A model generated the notes under the pieces. It had not been told where the DNA came from and made no database searches. It saw nothing but the letters and a program-made list of their open reading frames with translations. A program made the position numbers and the translations under genes. A stretch of 64,000 nt of DNA from Paenalcaligenes sp052103955 (GTDB lineage: Bacteria; Pseudomonadota; Gammaproteobacteria; Burkholderiales; Burkholderiaceae_B), in assembly GCA_052103955.1 (NCBI GenBank), contig JBQELO010000006.1, positions 124,001 through 188,000 on the forward strand, in the 5' to 3' direction. This document shows, piece by piece, positions 24,454 to 32,236 of the stretch. Every line of letters begins with the position of its first letter. The first letter of the stretch is position 1.

Positions 24454-24765
24454 TTACGGACAAAAAATGGTTTTCAAGGTACTGATTAACTGTTCAATTT
24501 TTGGGTCGGCAATACGGTAATACAGGGTTTGGGCCTCGCGCCTGTAGGTGATTAGGTTTTCGTCACGCATTTTTGCTAGGTGCTGCGATAGGGCCGACTG
24601 GCTAAGGCTGACATAATGGTTGAGTGCGCCTACCGTCATTTCTTTGTGTTCTATGAGCAGACATAGAATAAGTAAACGATGTTCATTGCCTATAGTACGC
24701 AGCATGGCGGCGGCTTGGCTCGCGCCATTTTGTAAGAAGCTAATGTAATCGTGGGGTGCTGTCAT
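24454..24765 (-). CDS. ArsR-family regulator, BigR/SqrR-like persulfide sensor
   Basis: A 103-residue winged-helix repressor. The recognition helix is in LSQSALSQHLAKMRDE, followed by the wing YRREAQTLYYRI. Two cysteines (in LILCLLIE near residue 35 and IFCP at the C-terminus) match the reactive pair that forms a tetrasulfide bridge in BigR/SqrR sensors. It is divergent from an ETHE1/Blh-type dioxygenase, with a perfect palindrome between the genes, so it likely represses both directions until persulfide appears. The cysteine roles are from family knowledge. Confidence 0.85.
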   Translation of the reverse strand: MTAPHDYISFLQNGASQAAAMLRTIGNEHRLLILCLLIEHKEMTVGALNHYVSLSQSALSQHLAKMRDENLITYRREAQTLYYRIADPKIEQLISTLKTIFCP

Positions 24766-24793
24766 CGTTAGGGTCTTGTATTTTAGATATTTC

Positions 24794-24815
24794 TAATTTA
24801 GCATATTCTAAATTA
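24794..24815. promoter_or_regulatory. ArsR/BigR operator palindrome
   Basis: A perfect inverted repeat TAATTTAG-CATATT-CTAAATTA centred between the regulator (24765) and the dioxygenase (24841). It has the AT-rich form typical of BigR-type boxes. Confidence 0.75.
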
Positions 24816-24840
24816 AAGAATCTAGCAAAGGAAAAATGCC

Positions 24841-25716
24841 ATGCGTAGCGATGCGGTTCATATACAGGCTTTTTTTGACGAACCTACGTACACCGTCAGT
24901 TATCTGGTGTCTGATCCTGTTAGCCGCCAAGCCGCCATTATTGATCCGGTATTGGATTACGACCATCGCAGCGGTGAGGTGGCTACGCGTTCTGCGGCGC
25001 ATCTTTTGCAGTGTGCCACCGAGCAAGGGTTGGATGTGGTCTGGATTCTGGAAACGCATGCCCACGCTGATCACCTGAGTGCAGCGCCTTTTTTAAAGCA
25101 GGCCACAGGCGCTCAGATCGCTATTGGGGAGCACATTTGCACGGTGCAAACGATTTTCAGTGCTGTGTTTAATGTGGATGACGTGTCAGGCAAAGGGCTG
25201 GAGTTTGATCGCCTGCTTAAAGAGGGTGACGTGCTCATGCTGGGCGAGCTGCCTATAAAGGTGATGCATACGCCAGGCCATACGCCAGCGTGTGTGGCCT
25301 ATGAAATTGCCGATGCGGTATTTGTGGGCGATACTTTGTTTATGCCTGATTACGGTACCGCACGTGCGGATTTCCCCGGTGGCAGTGCGGCGCAGTTGTA
25401 CCAGTCTATACGCAAGATTTTGTCCTTACCTCCACAGACGCGTTTGTTCATGTGCCACGACTACAAAGCGCCGGGCCGCGATGTGTTTGCATGGGAAACT
25501 ACGGTGGCAGAGCAGCGCGCAAATAACATACACATACACGATGGGGTAGATGAAGCAGCCTACGTAAGCTTGCGGGAATCGCGTGATGCAACGTTGTCAG
25601 CGCCTGTGTTGCTATTGCCTTCTGTGCAAGTGAATATACGCGCAGGGCAGTTACCCGTACCTGAAGATAACGGTGTGTCGTATTTGAAGATTCCGGTGAA
25701 ATGGAGTGCGTATTAA
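24841..25716 (+). CDS. persulfide dioxygenase-type metallo-beta-lactamase (ETHE1/Blh-like)
   Basis: A 291-residue metallo-beta-lactamase-fold enzyme that likely oxidises glutathione persulfide to sulfite and glutathione. The metal site is THAHADH (residues about 77-83), with further ligands in HTPGHTPACV, FVGDTLFMPDYGTARADFPGG and MCHDY. The DYGTARxDFPGG stretch is typical of the Blh/ETHE1 branch. It is divergent from the BigR-like regulator with a shared operator, which supports a sulfide-detoxification role in the cytoplasm. There is no fused rhodanese domain. Confidence 0.9.
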   Translation: MRSDAVHIQAFFDEPTYTVSYLVSDPVSRQAAIIDPVLDYDHRSGEVATRSAAHLLQCATEQGLDVVWILETHAHADHLSAAPFLKQATGAQIAIGEHICTVQTIFSAVFNVDDVSGKGLEFDRLLKEGDVLMLGELPIKVMHTPGHTPACVAYEIADAVFVGDTLFMPDYGTARADFPGGSAAQLYQSIRKILSLPPQTRLFMCHDYKAPGRDVFAWETTVAEQRANNIHIHDGVDEAAYVSLRESRDATLSAPVLLLPSVQVNIRAGQLPVPEDNGVSYLKIPVKWSAY

Positions 25717-25753
25717 CCTTGTAATGGTGGCTAGTAGTCGGTTTTTTTGATTC

Positions 25754-25779
25754 AACAATATATAATTACATATATTGTT
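25754..25779. promoter_or_regulatory. second ArsR operator palindrome
   Basis: A perfect 10-bp inverted repeat AACAATATAT-AATTAC-ATATATTGTT, 18 bases before the second ArsR gene. It is close in design to the first operator but has a different half-site. Confidence 0.7.
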
Positions 25780-25796
25780 TGCACGTAAACTAAATC

Positions 25797-26138
25797 ATGA
25801 CTACTGCCGCTATCACTTTGTCACCTGAAAAAATGCGAGAACACGCCGGTAAAGCGTGTGCGTTGTTAAAAGCCTTAGGCAATGAAGACCGCTTGATGTT
25901 GCTGTGCCAAATGGCATTTGAACCTTTAAACGTTGGTCAGCTGGAAACGCGTACGGGCATACATCAACCTACGTTATCGCAGCAATTAGCCGTGTTGCGA
26001 CAAGAGGGGATAGTAGCGACCGAAAAGATTGGTAAGTACGTGTATTACCGGTTGGTAGACCCCAGCACCGTGAGGCTAATGCAAACCTTGTGGGACATTT
26101 ATTGTGGCCCAAGCGTGGCCAAAGAGCAGGTTGATTAA
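25797..26138 (+). CDS. second ArsR-family regulator with paired cysteines
   Basis: A 113-residue winged-helix regulator. The helix-turn-helix is GIHQPTLSQQLAVLRQEGIV, with wing EKIGKYVYYRLVD. Cysteines sit in MLLCQMAF (near residue 40) and IYCGP (near residue 104), in the same places as in the persulfide sensor at 24454, so it may also sense sulfane sulfur or another thiol-reactive signal. It probably controls itself and the AhpD-like gene 50 bases downstream through the palindrome at 25754-25779. Identity to the first regulator is partial, so it is not a recent duplicate. Confidence 0.85.
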   Translation: MTTAAITLSPEKMREHAGKACALLKALGNEDRLMLLCQMAFEPLNVGQLETRTGIHQPTLSQQLAVLRQEGIVATEKIGKYVYYRLVDPSTVRLMQTLWDIYCGPSVAKEQVD

Positions 26139-26188
26139 CGGCGTGTCAGTCAGAATGACCGCCATATTCGTAATAGGAAAGTAGAAGC

Positions 26189-26548
26189 ATGACGGTAGAG
26201 TTCAAAAAACTGATGCAAGATATTTCAAGTAACTTGAGCGAGCTGGGCAAGAACATCCCGCAGGTGTTGAAAGAGTTTAATGCCTTAAATCGAGCAGGCA
26301 GCGCTGAGGGCGTGTTGGATGCTAAAACCAAGGAACTCATCGCGTTGGCGATTGGTGTGGCGGTGCGTTGTGATGGCTGTATAGGCTTTCACAGCAAAGC
26401 GTTGGTGAAGCTGGGGGCCTCAGAAGCTGAAGTGCATGAGGCCTTGGGTGTAGCAGTGTATATGGGGGGTGGGCCGTCCATGATGTATGCCGCCAATGCG
26501 GTGGCAGCATACAAGGAGTTCAGTGCTACGGAAACGGCCACAGCCTAA
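26189..26548 (+). CDS. carboxymuconolactone decarboxylase/AhpD-like protein
   Basis: A 119-residue all-helical protein of the carboxymuconolactone decarboxylase superfamily with the redox motif CDGCxxxH (RCDGCIGFHSKA), as in AhpD-type peroxidases, and the downstream YMGGGPS stretch. It likely acts as a disulfide reductase or peroxidase partner in the cytoplasm. It follows the second ArsR gene on the same strand with AGGAAAG before the ATG, which suggests a role in the thiol or persulfide stress response. Confidence 0.85.
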   Translation: MTVEFKKLMQDISSNLSELGKNIPQVLKEFNALNRAGSAEGVLDAKTKELIALAIGVAVRCDGCIGFHSKALVKLGASEAEVHEALGVAVYMGGGPSMMYAANAVAAYKEFSATETATA

Positions 26549-26559
26549 GCGGTAGCAGG

Positions 26560-26817
26560 TTATAAGCCCGTGATTTTCTTGACGGCGTCTTCGTGCAAGG
26601 ACTCATTTAATTGGTCCACAATAATTGCCCAAGCGCCGTCACTTTTCAGTTGTTCTGCCAGAAATTGGCGTTGGCCTTCGTCCCAGTAGGGGGCATCCGC
26701 AATGTAGGTGTCTGCTGGCAATTGATGCGTAATAATGAAGTGGGCAATAGCTTCTTCACTGGCATCTAGCCCTAGTTGCAGAAACAGGTTTGTCATGCGG
26801 GGAGTGGTAGAAGTCAT
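26560..26817 (-). CDS. DUF2789 family protein
   Basis: A small soluble acidic protein of 85 residues with the DUF2789 pattern (LFLQLGLDASEEAIAHFI, APYWDEGQRQFLAEQL, DGAWAIIVDQLNESLH). The function of the family is unknown. The start at 26817 is preferred because GGAG lies seven bases before that ATG; an upstream TTG at 26829 is weaker. It is convergent with the AhpD-like gene. Confidence 0.85.
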   Translation of the reverse strand: MTSTTPRMTNLFLQLGLDASEEAIAHFIITHQLPADTYIADAPYWDEGQRQFLAEQLKSDGAWAIIVDQLNESLHEDAVKKITGL

Positions 26818-26962
26818 GGTCTGCTCCAAGGGAAATGAACGAAAGAAATAGTCTACCGTTGATAGGGTAGTGCGGGCTATATCTCTGTATTTTTTGCCTT
26901 AGTAACTAAAATGTAGTGGTAAACCCTGATTTTTGAAAACCCAAGACGCGTTAAACTTTTAA

Positions 26963-27030
26963 GCTGGGTGTCAGCTGCAATCCGGCAGTGAGACAGGTTC
27001 ACAAGCGTTGGTCGGGCCGCCACGCAAAGT
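26963..27030 (+). ncRNA. structured nhaA leader, candidate nhaA-I (Li+) type riboswitch
   Basis: The 5' leader of nhaA folds into two hairpins. In the first, TGTC (26969-26972) pairs with GACA (26992-26995) and CTGC (26975-26978) with GCAG (26985-26988), with an AG/TGA internal loop. In the second, GCG-T-TGG (27005-27011) pairs with CCACGC (27020-27025) around GGGCC. It ends 15 bases before the ATG. Leaders of this kind upstream of nhaA form the nhaA-I class, reported as lithium-responsive; I cannot align the consensus here, so the class is inference. Confidence 0.45.
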
Positions 27031-27040
27031 ATCAAAGACA

Positions 27041-28399
27041 ATGAACCAAACACCCGTCCTGCCTAAAGCTCAGGTACTGACCGAGCGCGCGTTTTCTACA
27101 GTAAGCCGTTTCCTCCACATTGAAGCCGTTAGTGGCATGGTGCTGTTACTAGCAGCGGCCGCGGCATTGATTTGGGCAAATTCGCCTTGGGCGGATAGCT
27201 ATCATGCTTTGTGGCACACCTCGTTTTCCATTGGTCTAGGCGATCAGGTTTTTGATAGACCACTGCACTTCTGGATCAACGATGCCTTAATGACCTTGTT
27301 CTTCTTGGTTGTGGGTATGGAAATACGCCGCGAAATGCACGAAGGTGCGTTAAGCGATATACGCCAAGCCATGATGCCTATTGCGGCAGCGTTTGGTGGT
27401 GTGGCTGCTCCCGCATTAATCTACGTGGCGTTTAATAGCCAGTCTCCGCAAAGTCATGGTTGGGCTGTGCCTACCGCTACCGATATCGCTTTTGCGGTAG
27501 GTGTGTTGGCGTTATTGGGTCGCTCTATACCGTCGAATATTCGTGTGTTTTTGCTGGCTTTAGCCATTATTGATGACATTGTCGCTGTGCTGATCATCGC
27601 CTTCTTCTATTCGGGCGGTTTGGATTACAGTGGCTTTATCGTCGTGGCGTTGGGTATTGTGCTGGTGCTGGGTTTGCAGCATATAGGCATAGGGTCGGCA
27701 TACGCGTATGTGATTCCTGGTTTAATTATTTGGGGTGGGGTACTGATGACAGGTGCGCACCCAACGCTAGCCGGTGTAGTGCTAGGGTTGATGACGCCTG
27801 TGCTGCCTAGCCGCCGACTCGAACGCCCCATGAAAACCTTAGAGCGTGTGGTGCAAGATTTACGTCAACGTAACGAGCGCAATGAAACGGTGGAGCCCGA
27901 AGATTTGGCGCATGCGTTAAGCGATGTGCGTCGTGCTCAACGCGATATGTTGGCACCGGTAACTCGTGTACAAATGGCACTGCATACGTGGGTAGCCTTT
28001 GGGGTGATGCCTTTATTTGCGCTGGCTAATGCCGGTGTGAGTTTTGATGGTATAGAGTTAAGCCAAGACGGTGCAAGCTGGGTCATGATAGGTGTGATGG
28101 CTGCATTGGTACTGGGTAAACCTATTGGGATTATCGGCATTAGTTGGCTGATGGTGCAGTTGAAACTGTGCAAATTACCGGAAGGCGTAACCTGGTCTGG
28201 CATTGCGTTAATAGGCTTGCTGGCCGGTATCGGTTTCACCATGTCTATCTTTATTGCCATGCTGGCTTTTGTGGACGAAAGCTTGTTAGGTGCTGCTAAG
28301 TTGGGTGTACTGATGGGCTCGCTAGTCGCTGCACTACTGGGCTTAAGCGTGGGGGCGATGCTGGTGCGTAGCTATAAACGCAAAGCCGCGCTTGCATGA
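27041..28399 (+). CDS. nhaA: NhaA-type Na+/H+ antiporter
   Basis: A 452-residue inner-membrane antiporter with about 12 spans that expels sodium or lithium in exchange for protons. Signatures are VGMEIRRE, ATDIAFAVGVLALLG and the ion-site aspartates in IIDDIVAVLIIAFFYS. The ATG at 27041 is chosen; the frame reaches a GTG at 27008 inside the structured leader. A hydrophilic loop with many charged residues (RRLERPMKTLERVVQDLRQRN) separates the two halves. Its stop overlaps the start of a thioredoxin gene (ATGA). Confidence 0.95.
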   Translation: MNQTPVLPKAQVLTERAFSTVSRFLHIEAVSGMVLLLAAAAALIWANSPWADSYHALWHTSFSIGLGDQVFDRPLHFWINDALMTLFFLVVGMEIRREMHEGALSDIRQAMMPIAAAFGGVAAPALIYVAFNSQSPQSHGWAVPTATDIAFAVGVLALLGRSIPSNIRVFLLALAIIDDIVAVLIIAFFYSGGLDYSGFIVVALGIVLVLGLQHIGIGSAYAYVIPGLIIWGGVLMTGAHPTLAGVVLGLMTPVLPSRRLERPMKTLERVVQDLRQRNERNETVEPEDLAHALSDVRRAQRDMLAPVTRVQMALHTWVAFGVMPLFALANAGVSFDGIELSQDGASWVMIGVMAALVLGKPIGIIGISWLMVQLKLCKLPEGVTWSGIALIGLLAGIGFTMSIFIAMLAFVDESLLGAAKLGVLMGSLVAALLGLSVGAMLVRSYKRKAALA

Positions 28400-28740
28400 A
28401 CACAGAATCCTACGGTCAGGGTGTACATGCCCTGACCTTAGATAATTTCTCACACACCATCGCAGCAGCAGAGCAAGCGGTGGTGTATTTTTCTGCGCCG
28501 TGGTGTCAGCCTTGTCACCAAGTTCGGCCCGTCATTCAGCAGTTTGCAGCGAACCACCCGAGCCTTGCTTTGTACGGTGAAGTGGATGTGTCGGCAGCCT
28601 CGTCTATTAGTCAGCGTTATGGCATACGTTCTGTGCCTGTGATTGCCCTCTTTAGATGGGGTGAGCTGATTGCACAATTGCCCGGTCACGCTGCTATAGC
28701 CGCCGAGTTAGAGCAACTGTTGATGTCATCACACGACTAG
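28396..28740 (+). CDS. thioredoxin-like protein coupled to nhaA
   Basis: A 114-residue thioredoxin-fold protein with active site WCQPC (residues about 37-41) and the cis-proline in VPVIALF. The start overlaps the nhaA stop by four bases, so translation is coupled. Some bacterial NhaA proteins carry a C-terminal thioredoxin domain, so this is probably the split form of the same functional pair. It has no signal peptide, so it is cytoplasmic. Substrates are not apparent. Confidence 0.88.
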   Translation: MNTESYGQGVHALTLDNFSHTIAAAEQAVVYFSAPWCQPCHQVRPVIQQFAANHPSLALYGEVDVSAASSISQRYGIRSVPVIALFRWGELIAQLPGHAAIAAELEQLLMSSHD

Positions 28741-28847
28741 CTGTGGTTTTTAGTCGTTAGTAGATAACAAGCATTGAACTGTGCAGGCGATATGCATTGT
28801 GAAATATGCTACCGTAGATTCTTGGTTTTTCTTTCTAAGGTTGAAGC

Positions 28848-29651
28848 ATGAATCTTCCCGTCAATACGTTTAAGCAGCGTCTTCATACTAAACAACAAGT
28901 GGGTGTATGGGTAGGTTTGCCCAGTGCTACAGCCGCCGAGATTGCGGCGACCGCAGGCTTCGATTGGTTGGTACTAGATGGTGAGCATGCGCCTAACGAT
29001 GTGCCTTCGTTGTTGTCGTTATTGCAGGCTGTTGCGCCCTATGATTCTCACCCTGTGATTCGCCCGCCTGTGGGGGATGTGGCACTCATTAAGCAACTGT
29101 TAGACATTGGCGTACAAACCTTATTGGTGCCTATGGTGGATACACCAGAGCAAGCAAGGTTGATGGTGCAAGCTATGCGCTACCCACCACAAGGTATACG
29201 TGGGGTGGGGGCGGCATTGGCGCGTGCATCACGCTGGAATGCCATCGAAAACTATGCTGAAGTGGCAAACGATCAAATGTGTTTGCTGGTACAGGTAGAA
29301 AGTGTAGAAGGCCTAAATAATATTGAGGCTATTGCGGCAGTAGAGGGAGTTGATGGGATCTTCATTGGCCCTGCAGATTTATCTGCATCTATGGGGCATT
29401 TAGGTAACCCGGGGCATCCCGATGTGCAAGCAGCTATTGATACGGCCATTGCGCGTATTCAGCGTGCAGGGAAAGCAGCAGGCATTTTGTCGGTAAGCGA
29501 AGAGTATGCCCAATACTATTTGGATTTGGGCTGCGAATTTGTTGCCGTAGGTCTAGACACATCGGTATTAGCGTCTGGCTTACGCAGTATGGCGGCCCGT
29601 TATATGGGTGGTGCGCCAGAAACTAAAGCGGCATCCGGCCCAGGTTACTAA
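28848..29651 (+). CDS. HpcH/HpaI family aldolase
   Basis: A 267-residue class II, metal-dependent pyruvate aldolase of the HpaI type (2,4-dihydroxyhept-2-ene-1,7-dioate aldolase family). Signatures are GFDWLVLDGEHAPND near residue 36, PQGIRGVGAALARASRW near residue 116, LVQVESVEG with the metal-binding glutamate, and IFIGPADLSASMG with the metal-binding aspartate. It is a single-gene unit ended by a terminator. Without homoprotocatechuate genes nearby its natural aldol substrate is unclear. Confidence 0.88.
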   Translation: MNLPVNTFKQRLHTKQQVGVWVGLPSATAAEIAATAGFDWLVLDGEHAPNDVPSLLSLLQAVAPYDSHPVIRPPVGDVALIKQLLDIGVQTLLVPMVDTPEQARLMVQAMRYPPQGIRGVGAALARASRWNAIENYAEVANDQMCLLVQVESVEGLNNIEAIAAVEGVDGIFIGPADLSASMGHLGNPGHPDVQAAIDTAIARIQRAGKAAGILSVSEEYAQYYLDLGCEFVAVGLDTSVLASGLRSMAARYMGGAPETKAASGPGY

Positions 29652-29668
29652 CGCCTAGTACACAGACA

Positions 29669-29698
29669 CAAAAAAGCGCCGCAATAGCGGCGCTTTTG
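29669..29698 (+). terminator. Rho-independent terminator
   Basis: Stem AGCGCCGC/GCGGCGCT around AATA, with an A-run before and a T-run after. It lies between the convergent aldolase and azurin genes and can serve both. Confidence 0.88.
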
Positions 29699-29717
29699 GC
29701 ATGCAAGAAACTAGGGA

Positions 29718-30167
29718 TTATTCGCCCAGTTTCAGTGTGCCTTTCATCATAGCCCAGTGGCCAGGGAAAGAGCAGAAGAATGTGTAGTCTTCGCCAGCAG
29801 CCAGTTTAGCTACGTCAAAGGTTACGGATGTGGTCTCACCGCCACCTACTACGCCTGTGTGAGCGATAACGCGCTCGTCACCCGCTTTCACATAGTCGTT
29901 GTCGATACCTGCTGACATGCCTTCAGTGGCTGTCGCTTGGAAATCGGCTGTTTTTGTCAGTACCCAGTTGTGGCCCATTGCCACTTTAGGCATAGAACCA
30001 ACGTGTTTCAGGTTTACAGTGAACTCGGTGCAGGCTTTATCTACAACGATTTCCTGCATGTTGAACTGCATGGCATCATTGCCTTCAATAGTGATGTCAC
30101 ATTGAGCAGCGTAAACAGGCAAACTGGCAGCAGTTAACAACGCTGCAGCAATATATTTGATAGACAT
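29718..30167 (-). CDS. azu: azurin
   Basis: A periplasmic type I blue copper protein that carries single electrons, for example to nitrite reductase. A 20-residue signal peptide ends at PVYA; the mature protein begins AQCDITIEGND. All copper ligands are present (precursor numbering): H66 in MGHNWV, C132 in FFCSFPGH, H137 and M141, which equal mature H46, C112, H117 and M121. The disulfide cysteines C23 and C46 are also there. An FNR/DNR-type box lies about 110 bases upstream, suggesting control by low oxygen or nitric oxide. Confidence 0.96.
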   Translation of the reverse strand: MSIKYIAAALLTAASLPVYAAQCDITIEGNDAMQFNMQEIVVDKACTEFTVNLKHVGSMPKVAMGHNWVLTKTADFQATATEGMSAGIDNDYVKAGDERVIAHTGVVGGGETTSVTFDVAKLAAGEDYTFFCSFPGHWAMMKGTLKLGE

Positions 30168-30276
30168 AAGTCACAATCTCCATGCTTAAAACAAGAAAAA
30201 GGCAGACGCAAAATGGCGTGTACCATGTCATGAAATCAGATAGAGCTATTGAAGCACGCTCTTACCCCAAGTGTAA

Positions 30277-30290
30277 TTGACAGCGGTCAA
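30277..30290. promoter_or_regulatory. FNR/DNR-type box before azurin
   Basis: TTGACAGCGGTCAA is a perfect TTGAC-N4-GTCAA inverted repeat, the form used by DNR/NNR nitric-oxide sensors and close to the FNR/ANR box. It sits 110-123 bases upstream of the azurin ATG. Confidence 0.6.
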
Positions 30291-30336
30291 TGATCAATAC
30301 AGAAGCCAGCTATATTTAAGGGGTTTTTAATAGGTT

Positions 30337-30804
30337 TTACCGATCGAGGTTCAAACTTAGGCTTTCTTTTACTTCTTCCATGACCACGTGGCTTTGCGAT
30401 TCTGCCGCGACAGGCAAGCGTTTTAGTATATCACCTAGCAAGCGGCGATACTCTCGCATACCGCTAAGTCGGGCTTTAATCAGATAGTCGAAACTGCCTG
30501 ATACTAAATGGCATTCCTGTACGTCTGGAATTAACAAAAGTTCTTGTTTTACTTTATCAAAAATCTCTTCCGATTTAGAGGCTAATTTAATTTCTACAAA
30601 CACCAACATGGGTTTGTCTAAGGCGGCGGCTGAGAGTTTTGCGTGGTAACCGGTGATGATCTTGTCGCGCTCCATACGCTTTACACGCTCGGTACAGGGC
30701 GATGCCGATAGCCCTACGCGCTCTGCGAGCTCTGTCATCGGAATACGGCCTTCGCGTTGCAAAATATGCAGGATTTTTTTATCGATTCTGTCTAGTTGGT
30801 GCAT
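30337..30804 (-). CDS. lrp: Lrp-type transcriptional regulator
   Basis: A 155-residue Lrp/AsnC regulator closely following E. coli Lrp: DRIDKKILHILQREGRIPMTEL, an HTH in RVGLSASPCTERVKRMER, and the C-terminal RAM effector domain with VQECHLVSGSFDYLIKARL and VVMEEVKESLSL. It binds DNA as dimers to octamers and responds to leucine or alanine. It is divergent from the alanine racemase gene with 354 bases between them. Lrp controls alanine catabolic genes in many proteobacteria, so control of the racemase gene is plausible. Confidence 0.9.
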   Translation of the reverse strand: MHQLDRIDKKILHILQREGRIPMTELAERVGLSASPCTERVKRMERDKIITGYHAKLSAAALDKPMLVFVEIKLASKSEEIFDKVKQELLLIPDVQECHLVSGSFDYLIKARLSGMREYRRLLGDILKRLPVAAESQSHVVMEEVKESLSLNLDR

Positions 30805-31158
30805 TTCGCTTTTAAAGAAGAGTAGTGTGATTTTTTATAGTGAGAATCACTGCTTTAAGTCTAAATTTTAGCGGTATTAACTATAAGTCATTACTTAAAA
30901 TAGTAAAAATACTCATAGATTGGGATGCTGGGGGTGGATGTCATTGGTACGGTCTAGACCTAGCTGAGTATCCCGTCAAGCGCTATGGTTGAAGTGTGCC
31001 ATTCGTGAGCTTTGCAGTGGGGCAGTGGTCCACAGTGTGAAGTGAACGTTATAAAATTGCATCAACGTGTGTTGAGCAACACAACCCACCACTTTGCGCC
31101 GGAAATCCCTATGGATGCTTTGGCGATTAACCGCTATCACACTTCTGTCTGATTCATT
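30805..31158. promoter_or_regulatory. divergent lrp-alr control region
   Basis: A 354-base region without a credible gene. The lrp-proximal third is very AT-rich (30830-30930), as Lrp-bound regions often are. A perfect 7-bp inverted repeat TGTGTTG-AG-CAACACA lies at 31068-31083, 75 bases before the alr start. Promoter positions cannot be fixed by eye. Confidence 0.4.
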
Positions 31159-32223
31159 ATGACTCGTCCTTCTCAAGCAATTATTGATTTGGGCGCTTTG
31201 CGCCATAATTACCTGCTCGCGCGTCGCTTGCAGGATGGTCCTACTTTGGCTGTATTGAAAGCCAATGCCTATGGGCATGGTTCAGTACAGTGTGCCCATG
31301 CTTTAGCCGATGTGGCGGATGGGTTTGCTGTTGCTTTTCTAGGCGAGGCACTGACCTTACGAGAGGCCGGTATACGCCAGCCTATAGTGTTGTTAGAGGG
31401 CGTGTTTCACGCCGATGAACTAGAGTTGGTGCAGCAACATCAGTTGTGGACAGTAGTGCATCACGAAGCGCAAGTACGCATGATTGAACAACAGAATGAT
31501 GTACGCGGTTTACGGGTGTGGTTGAAGGTAGATAGTGGTATGCACCGTGTGGGTTTTAGGCCCGAACAGGTGGCGGATGCCTACAAGCGTTTATTGGGTA
31601 CAGCTAAGGTGACTGACATCACCTTCATGACACACTTCGCACGTGCCGATGAACCAAATAGCGATGCCACTGAAAAACAGTTGGCGGTATTTGAGTCCGC
31701 AGTAGAGGGCTTGGCTGGCGGGCGTAGTATTTGTAATTCGGCAGGCATATTAGAATGGCCAGAAGCCCGTCAAGGGTGGGGCCGAGCAGGGATTGTGTTG
31801 TACGGTGCAGACCCCACTCCCTATGAGCATGAACTGCAACCAGTGATGAGCTTACACAGTGAAATCTTCGCTGTACGCACTTTGTTGCCCGGCGAAGCCT
31901 TAGGCTACGGCGGGACGTATGTGGCCGAAGAACTGGTGCGAGTGGGCTTGGTTGCCGTAGGTTATGCCGACGGGTATCCACGCCGTGCGCCTAATGGCAC
32001 ACCGGTGAGCATTGATGGCCAGAAATCCCAGTTAATAGGACGCGTGTCTATGGACATGCTGACGGTAGACCTTACACATTTGCCCGATGCAGGCATAGGC
32101 AGTAAGGTGGAGCTTTGGGGCAAGCAGGTGGATGTGAACGCTGTGGCGAATGCAGCGGGCACTATCTCTTACGAGTTGATGTGCAATGTAAAGCGCGTGC
32201 CGTTGGTGTATCAATCCGAATAG
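31159..32223 (+). CDS. alr: alanine racemase
   Basis: A 354-residue PLP enzyme that interconverts L- and D-alanine, for peptidoglycan or, in the DadX form, alanine catabolism. K34 in VLKANAYGHG is the PLP lysine, and Y250 in ALGYGGTYV is the likely opposite-face catalytic tyrosine. The C-terminal beta domain contains GRVSMDMLTVDLT. The adjacent Lrp gene hints at the catabolic DadX role, but no dadA lies in the window. The metallophosphoesterase gene starts 14 bases downstream on the same strand. Confidence 0.95.
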   Translation: MTRPSQAIIDLGALRHNYLLARRLQDGPTLAVLKANAYGHGSVQCAHALADVADGFAVAFLGEALTLREAGIRQPIVLLEGVFHADELELVQQHQLWTVVHHEAQVRMIEQQNDVRGLRVWLKVDSGMHRVGFRPEQVADAYKRLLGTAKVTDITFMTHFARADEPNSDATEKQLAVFESAVEGLAGGRSICNSAGILEWPEARQGWGRAGIVLYGADPTPYEHELQPVMSLHSEIFAVRTLLPGEALGYGGTYVAEELVRVGLVAVGYADGYPRRAPNGTPVSIDGQKSQLIGRVSMDMLTVDLTHLPDAGIGSKVELWGKQVDVNAVANAAGTISYELMCNVKRVPLVYQSE

Positions 32224-32236
32224 GAAATTTTGTATT

